Part shown: positions 4,846-6,760 of the stretch, piece by piece | How the letters are laid out: each line of letters opens with the position of its first letter | Position numbering within the stretch: position 1 is the first letter of the stretch | DNA from: JAGHKQ01 sp041920565 | Lineage (GTDB): Bacteria > Bacillota > Bacilli > Bacillales > Bacillaceae_G | Length of the DNA stretch: 6,760 bases | Assembly: GCA_041920565.1 (NCBI GenBank) | Contig: JBHGXS010000027.1 | Span: 1-6,760, forward strand | Direction of reading: 5' to 3' | Program-made: the position numbers and the translations under genes | The notes under the pieces: generated by a model | What the model was told of the DNA's origin: nothing | The model's input: only the letters and a program-made list of their open reading frames with translations | Database searches by the model: none

Positions 4846-5557
4846 ACATTTTAGAAGCGATGATGTCTTGAGTGTACTTCGCTAAATCTTTTAGCTCCAT
4901 TTCTTTATATTGCTCTTCATAAATCGGGGCGGACACAGTCAGCTTGACACGTGCAGGCTTCACTCGGTTTCCATTTGCTTCAAACAGCTTATACGTACCG
5001 TTAATCGTTACCGGTACGATCGGGACACCTGATTTTACAGCAAGATGAAAACTCCCCGTCTTAAATTCTGCCATTTGACTGCTTTTGCTTCGCGTTCCTT
5101 CCGGGAAGATTACCAACGAGTGACCGTTCTTTAATAGTTCAATGCCGTCCTTAATGGCTTGCAGCGATTGTCTGCGGTCGCTGCGATCCATGAAGATTGA
5201 GTTCATTAATTCCATCCACTCTGCAACAATCGGCAACTTCTTAATTTCAGCTTTTGAAATAAATCCAATCGGCTTTTGCAAATATCCCATAAGCAGCGGA
5301 ATATCGAAGTTGCTTTGATGATTCGCCACGAATAACACTGCACGGTCTTTCGGGATATGTTCCAGCCCTTCCACTTCTATTTTGGCTCCTGTTACCTTCA
5401 TCATGCCTTTTCCGAAAGAATCAGGTGTTTGGTGGACCAAAGCATCCTTTTCTTGCGGCGGCATCGAAGGCGGCAGCTTTTTCATTTTTTGCAACCTTGG
5501 ATACGTTCCCAATACTAACAGAACGATATATACTGCTGCATAAATTGTACGAAACAT
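4844..5557 (-). CDS. plsC: 1-acyl-sn-glycerol-3-phosphate acyltransferase (PlsC family)
   Basis: A 237-residue membrane-associated acyltransferase that transfers an acyl chain to lysophosphatidic acid to give phosphatidic acid. An N-terminal hydrophobic segment (MFRTIYAAVYIVLLVLG, 1-17) anchors it. The HX4D catalytic motif NHQSNFD (79-85) is followed by FMDRSDR (122-128), the substrate motif FPEGTRS (151-157) and VPIVPVTI (178-185), in the order of the family. The frame opens earlier at an ATG at 5581, but that codon has only a weak AAGG and lies near the predicted transcription start. The ATG at 5557 has GGAGGT at 5568-5563 and is preferred. In B. subtilis the essential PlsC is YhdO; this longer protein looks more like the YpkP paralogue, so the symbol is functional, not orthologous. 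Its terminator is shared with the convergent hemolysin III gene. Confidence 0.92.
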   Translation of the reverse strand: MFRTIYAAVYIVLLVLGTYPRLQKMKKLPPSMPPQEKDALVHQTPDSFGKGMMKVTGAKIEVEGLEHIPKDRAVLFVANHQSNFDIPLLMGYLQKPIGFISKAEIKKLPIVAEWMELMNSIFMDRSDRRQSLQAIKDGIELLKNGHSLVIFPEGTRSKSSQMAEFKTGSFHLAVKSGVPIVPVTINGTYKLFEANGNRVKPARVKLTVSAPIYEEQYKEMELKDLAKYTQDIIASKM

Positions 5558-5562
5558 ATAAG

Positions 5563-5568
5563 ACCTCC
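5563..5568 (-). promoter_or_regulatory. Ribosome binding site deciding the plsC start
   Basis: GGAGGT on the minus strand, 5 nt before the ATG at 5557. It lies inside the longer reading frame that starts at 5581 and argues for the internal start. Confidence 0.8.
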
Positions 5569-5590
5569 ACTTTCCACTCATTCAACCTTC

Positions 5591-5596
5591 ATTATA
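5591..5596 (-). promoter_or_regulatory. -10 element of the plsC promoter
   Basis: A perfect TATAAT on the minus strand. It predicts a start near 5584 and a leader of about 27 nt to the ATG at 5557. The -35 is poor (TTTCAT 18 nt away, in a T-rich stretch). Confidence 0.55.
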
Positions 5597-5674
5597 CAGA
5601 AGAAAAAGAAAAAAATGAAAGAGATTTTTCAGAGACTTGCTGTTTTGACCGAATGTAAAGACTGTTTTCGTACA

Positions 5675-5779
5675 TTTTGTGAGGAATCCCGCCAGTTTTG
5701 TGATGAATTTAACCATTTTTATAATGAATTCGGCTGATTTTATCATTAATTCAGCCAATTGAATCATAAATCCGGCAAG
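5675..5779. repeat. Five degenerate 21-bp tandem repeats
   Basis: Units 5675-5695, 5696-5716, 5717-5737, 5738-5758 and 5759-5779 follow one another without gaps. On the plus strand the shared pattern is TTTT, then ATnATGAATT-like, then a C/G-rich GCCAn end; a decayed sixth unit may follow to about 5795. On the minus strand the repeats keep one frame open as seven-residue units such as LAGFMIQ, LAELMIK, SAEFIIK, MVKFITK and LAGFLTK. That frame has no ribosome binding site. The block lies between the azoR terminator and the plsC promoter. Confidence 0.72.
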
Positions 5780-5802
5780 TTCGCATTCTGGCAGCACACC
5801 AT

Positions 5803-5831
5803 AAAAAAACCTGAACCACAGTCGGTTCAGG
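5803..5831 (-). terminator. Terminator after azoR
   Basis: On the minus strand CCTGAACC (5831-5824), a 6-nt loop, GGTTCAGG (5817-5810) and then seven T residues (5809-5803). The stem is perfect and starts 22 nt after the azoR stop. Confidence 0.92.
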
Positions 5832-5853
5832 CTTCTACGCTTGAAATCTATTC

Positions 5854-6510
5854 TTAGGCTGTTACTGCTTCTTTACCGAAACGAGCAGCAGCTTCTTTAG
5901 CTTTTTCGATTGCCGCAGCTTTAATTTCTTCAGCTTGTTGCGGCATTGCACCCATACCTTCTACCGCAAGCAATTCAACATCTGTTACACCCATGAACGC
6001 AAGAACTGCTTTTAAGTGGTTGTGACCGAAGTCCATTGCTGCTGCAGGACCTTCAGAATAGATACCGCCAGTTGCTTGGATGTGAAGAGCTTTTTTGCCC
6101 TCAAGTAAACCAACAGGACCGTTTTCTGTGTATTTGAATGTTCTGCCTGCTACAGCTAGATTATCGATATACGCTTTTACTACCGGAGGATAGCTGAAGT
6201 TCCACATTGGCGTTACAAATACATAACGGTCTGCTTCAATAAATTGCTCTAAGTTTGCATTCATAGCGCCCACTTTTGCTTGTTGGCTTTCGCTTAGATC
6301 AGTAAACGCTGTACCTGCAGCTAATTTCCCCCATGCTTCTAACACTTCACCGTCGATCATTGGTACATTTGCTTCAAATAAATCGATTGTTACCACTTCA
6401 TCCGCAGGATTTTCTTGTTTGTAAGCCTCGATGAACTCTTGTCCTACTGTTAAACTGAAAGAATCGTTTGCTGCTTTTGGATTTGCTGTGATAAATAATA
6501 CTTTTTTCAT
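5854..6510 (-). CDS. azoR: FMN-dependent NADH-azoreductase
   Basis: A 218-residue cytosolic flavoprotein of the AzoR/AcpD flavodoxin-fold family. It uses NADH and FMN for two-electron reduction of quinones and azo compounds, protecting against quinone and thiol stress. The N-terminal strand and phosphate loop read VLFITANPKAANDSFSLTVG (4-23). The flavin-ring motif PMWNFSYPPVVKAYIDNL (101-118) is followed by RTFKYTENGPVGLLEGKKA (123-141) and ATGGIYS (146-152). The C-terminus is an Ala/Glu/Lys-rich helix (about 191-210). Length fits the roughly 205-215-residue family. The ATG at 6510 follows AAGGAGAG by 6 nt. It is monocistronic, with its own strong promoter, an operator-like palindrome and a terminator. 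B. subtilis has two such enzymes, AzoR1 and AzoR2; which one this matches I cannot decide. Confidence 0.95.
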   Translation of the reverse strand: MKKVLFITANPKAANDSFSLTVGQEFIEAYKQENPADEVVTIDLFEANVPMIDGEVLEAWGKLAAGTAFTDLSESQQAKVGAMNANLEQFIEADRYVFVTPMWNFSYPPVVKAYIDNLAVAGRTFKYTENGPVGLLEGKKALHIQATGGIYSEGPAAAMDFGHNHLKAVLAFMGVTDVELLAVEGMGAMPQQAEEIKAAAIEKAKEAAARFGKEAVTA

Positions 6511-6577
6511 TTTAATCTCTCCTTTTTCTCATATCATAACATCTTTAATTTGAGATTTAAGTATAAAATATTTAATA

Positions 6578-6600
6578 ACTTATCTTACGTAAGTAAGTAT
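6578..6600. promoter_or_regulatory. Operator-like palindrome at the azoR start point
   Basis: A perfect 10-bp core CTTACGTAAG (6584-6593) is flanked by ACTTA on one side and TAAGT on the other, offset by one base, giving repeated TTAC/GTAA half-sites. It overlaps the -10 element and the expected start site near 6589, a position suited to a repressor. In B. subtilis, azoR1 is repressed by YodB, a MarR/DUF24 quinone sensor. A similar HxlR/DUF24 regulator is plausible here but is inference. Confidence 0.55.
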
Positions 6601-6624
6601 ATAAAATAATAAACTCACTGTCAA
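6596..6624 (-). promoter_or_regulatory. Near-consensus SigA promoter of azoR
   Basis: On the minus strand a perfect TTGACA (6624-6619), exactly 17 nt and TATACT (6601-6596), one mismatch from TATAAT. The leader to the ATG at 6510 is about 80 nt. It is the strongest promoter in the window. Confidence 0.85.
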
Positions 6625-6760
6625 TAAGTAACTCAACTTTCGCACATCGATATCCTTCTGCTTAGTTGAAATGACTGATGTCATGGCTATTTCATTTTGT
6701 TCCTTGACAAAACACATTTTGAAAGAAAAAACACCTCGTTCTGTGGTACAGTGAGATTGT
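6625..6760. other. Intergenic tail without an assignable gene
   Basis: No coding region is supported in these 136 bases. An ATGAC/GTCAT repeat with a 4-nt loop lies at 6671-6684. An extended -10-like TGGTACAGT (6744-6752, plus strand) without a matching -35 could belong to a divergent gene outside the window. Neither is strong. Confidence 0.4.

Noticed and set aside
5675..5779. CRISPR array
   Set aside because: Units are contiguous 21-mers that diverge throughout; there are no constant repeats with unique spacers.
5582..5797. 71-codon minus-strand reading frame through the 21-bp repeats
   Set aside because: It starts with a GTG that has no ribosome binding site, its open frame is explained by the repeat period, and its 3' half is low-complexity Phe/Leu from a T-rich tract. 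Kept as a repeat, not a gene.
6744..6752. Divergent promoter at the right edge
   Set aside because: TGGTACAGT resembles an extended -10, but no -35 lies at proper spacing and the gene it would serve is outside the window.

Overview
The window looks like core chromosome of a low-GC Bacillaceae (Bacillus/Geobacillus-type Firmicute). The support is AT-rich intergenic DNA, strong AGGAGG-type ribosome binding sites, TTG/GTG start candidates, SigA-like promoters, U-tailed hairpin terminators and a consensus CcpA cre box. The gene set also fits: a DegV-family protein, a YpmP-like DUF2535 protein, a TatAy/TatCy-like pair, a YplQ-like hemolysin III homologue and a YpkP-like acyltransferase. From memory, the last three non-Tat genes (ypmP, yplQ, ypkP) sit close together in B. 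subtilis, so the frame of the locus looks ancestral.

Layout, left to right. A DegV-family fatty-acid-binding protein (- strand, cut by the left edge) has its own SigA-type promoter. Next come a small DUF2535/YpmP-like protein (-) with a terminator, then tatC and tatA (-, transcribed tatA to tatC), with a hairpin terminator between the two. Next is a two-gene operon, iadA then a LysE/RhtB-family exporter (-). The only + strand gene is a PAQR/hemolysin III membrane protein, divergent from iadA. It converges on a PlsC-type acyltransferase (-), and the two share a bidirectional terminator. Then come a block of degenerate 21-bp tandem repeats and azoR, an FMN-dependent NADH-azoreductase (-). azoR has a near-consensus SigA promoter and a palindromic operator at its start point. 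No gene can be assigned in the last ~135 bases.

The genes form small separate units, not one system. tatA-tatC is a minimal folded-protein export system. iadA-lysE plausibly couples hydrolysis of isoaspartyl dipeptides to export of an amino acid. DegV/FakB-type and PlsC-type proteins both belong to fatty-acid and phospholipid metabolism. azoR is a quinone/azo detoxification gene with its own repressor-like site. I see no mobile element, CRISPR array, defence system, tRNA or rRNA. The points most worth a second look are: the attenuator-like terminator inside tatAC, the 21-bp repeat block upstream of plsC, a glutamate in IadA where E. coli has the metal-bridging carboxylated lysine, the azoR operator, and the perfect cre upstream of the ypmP-like gene.
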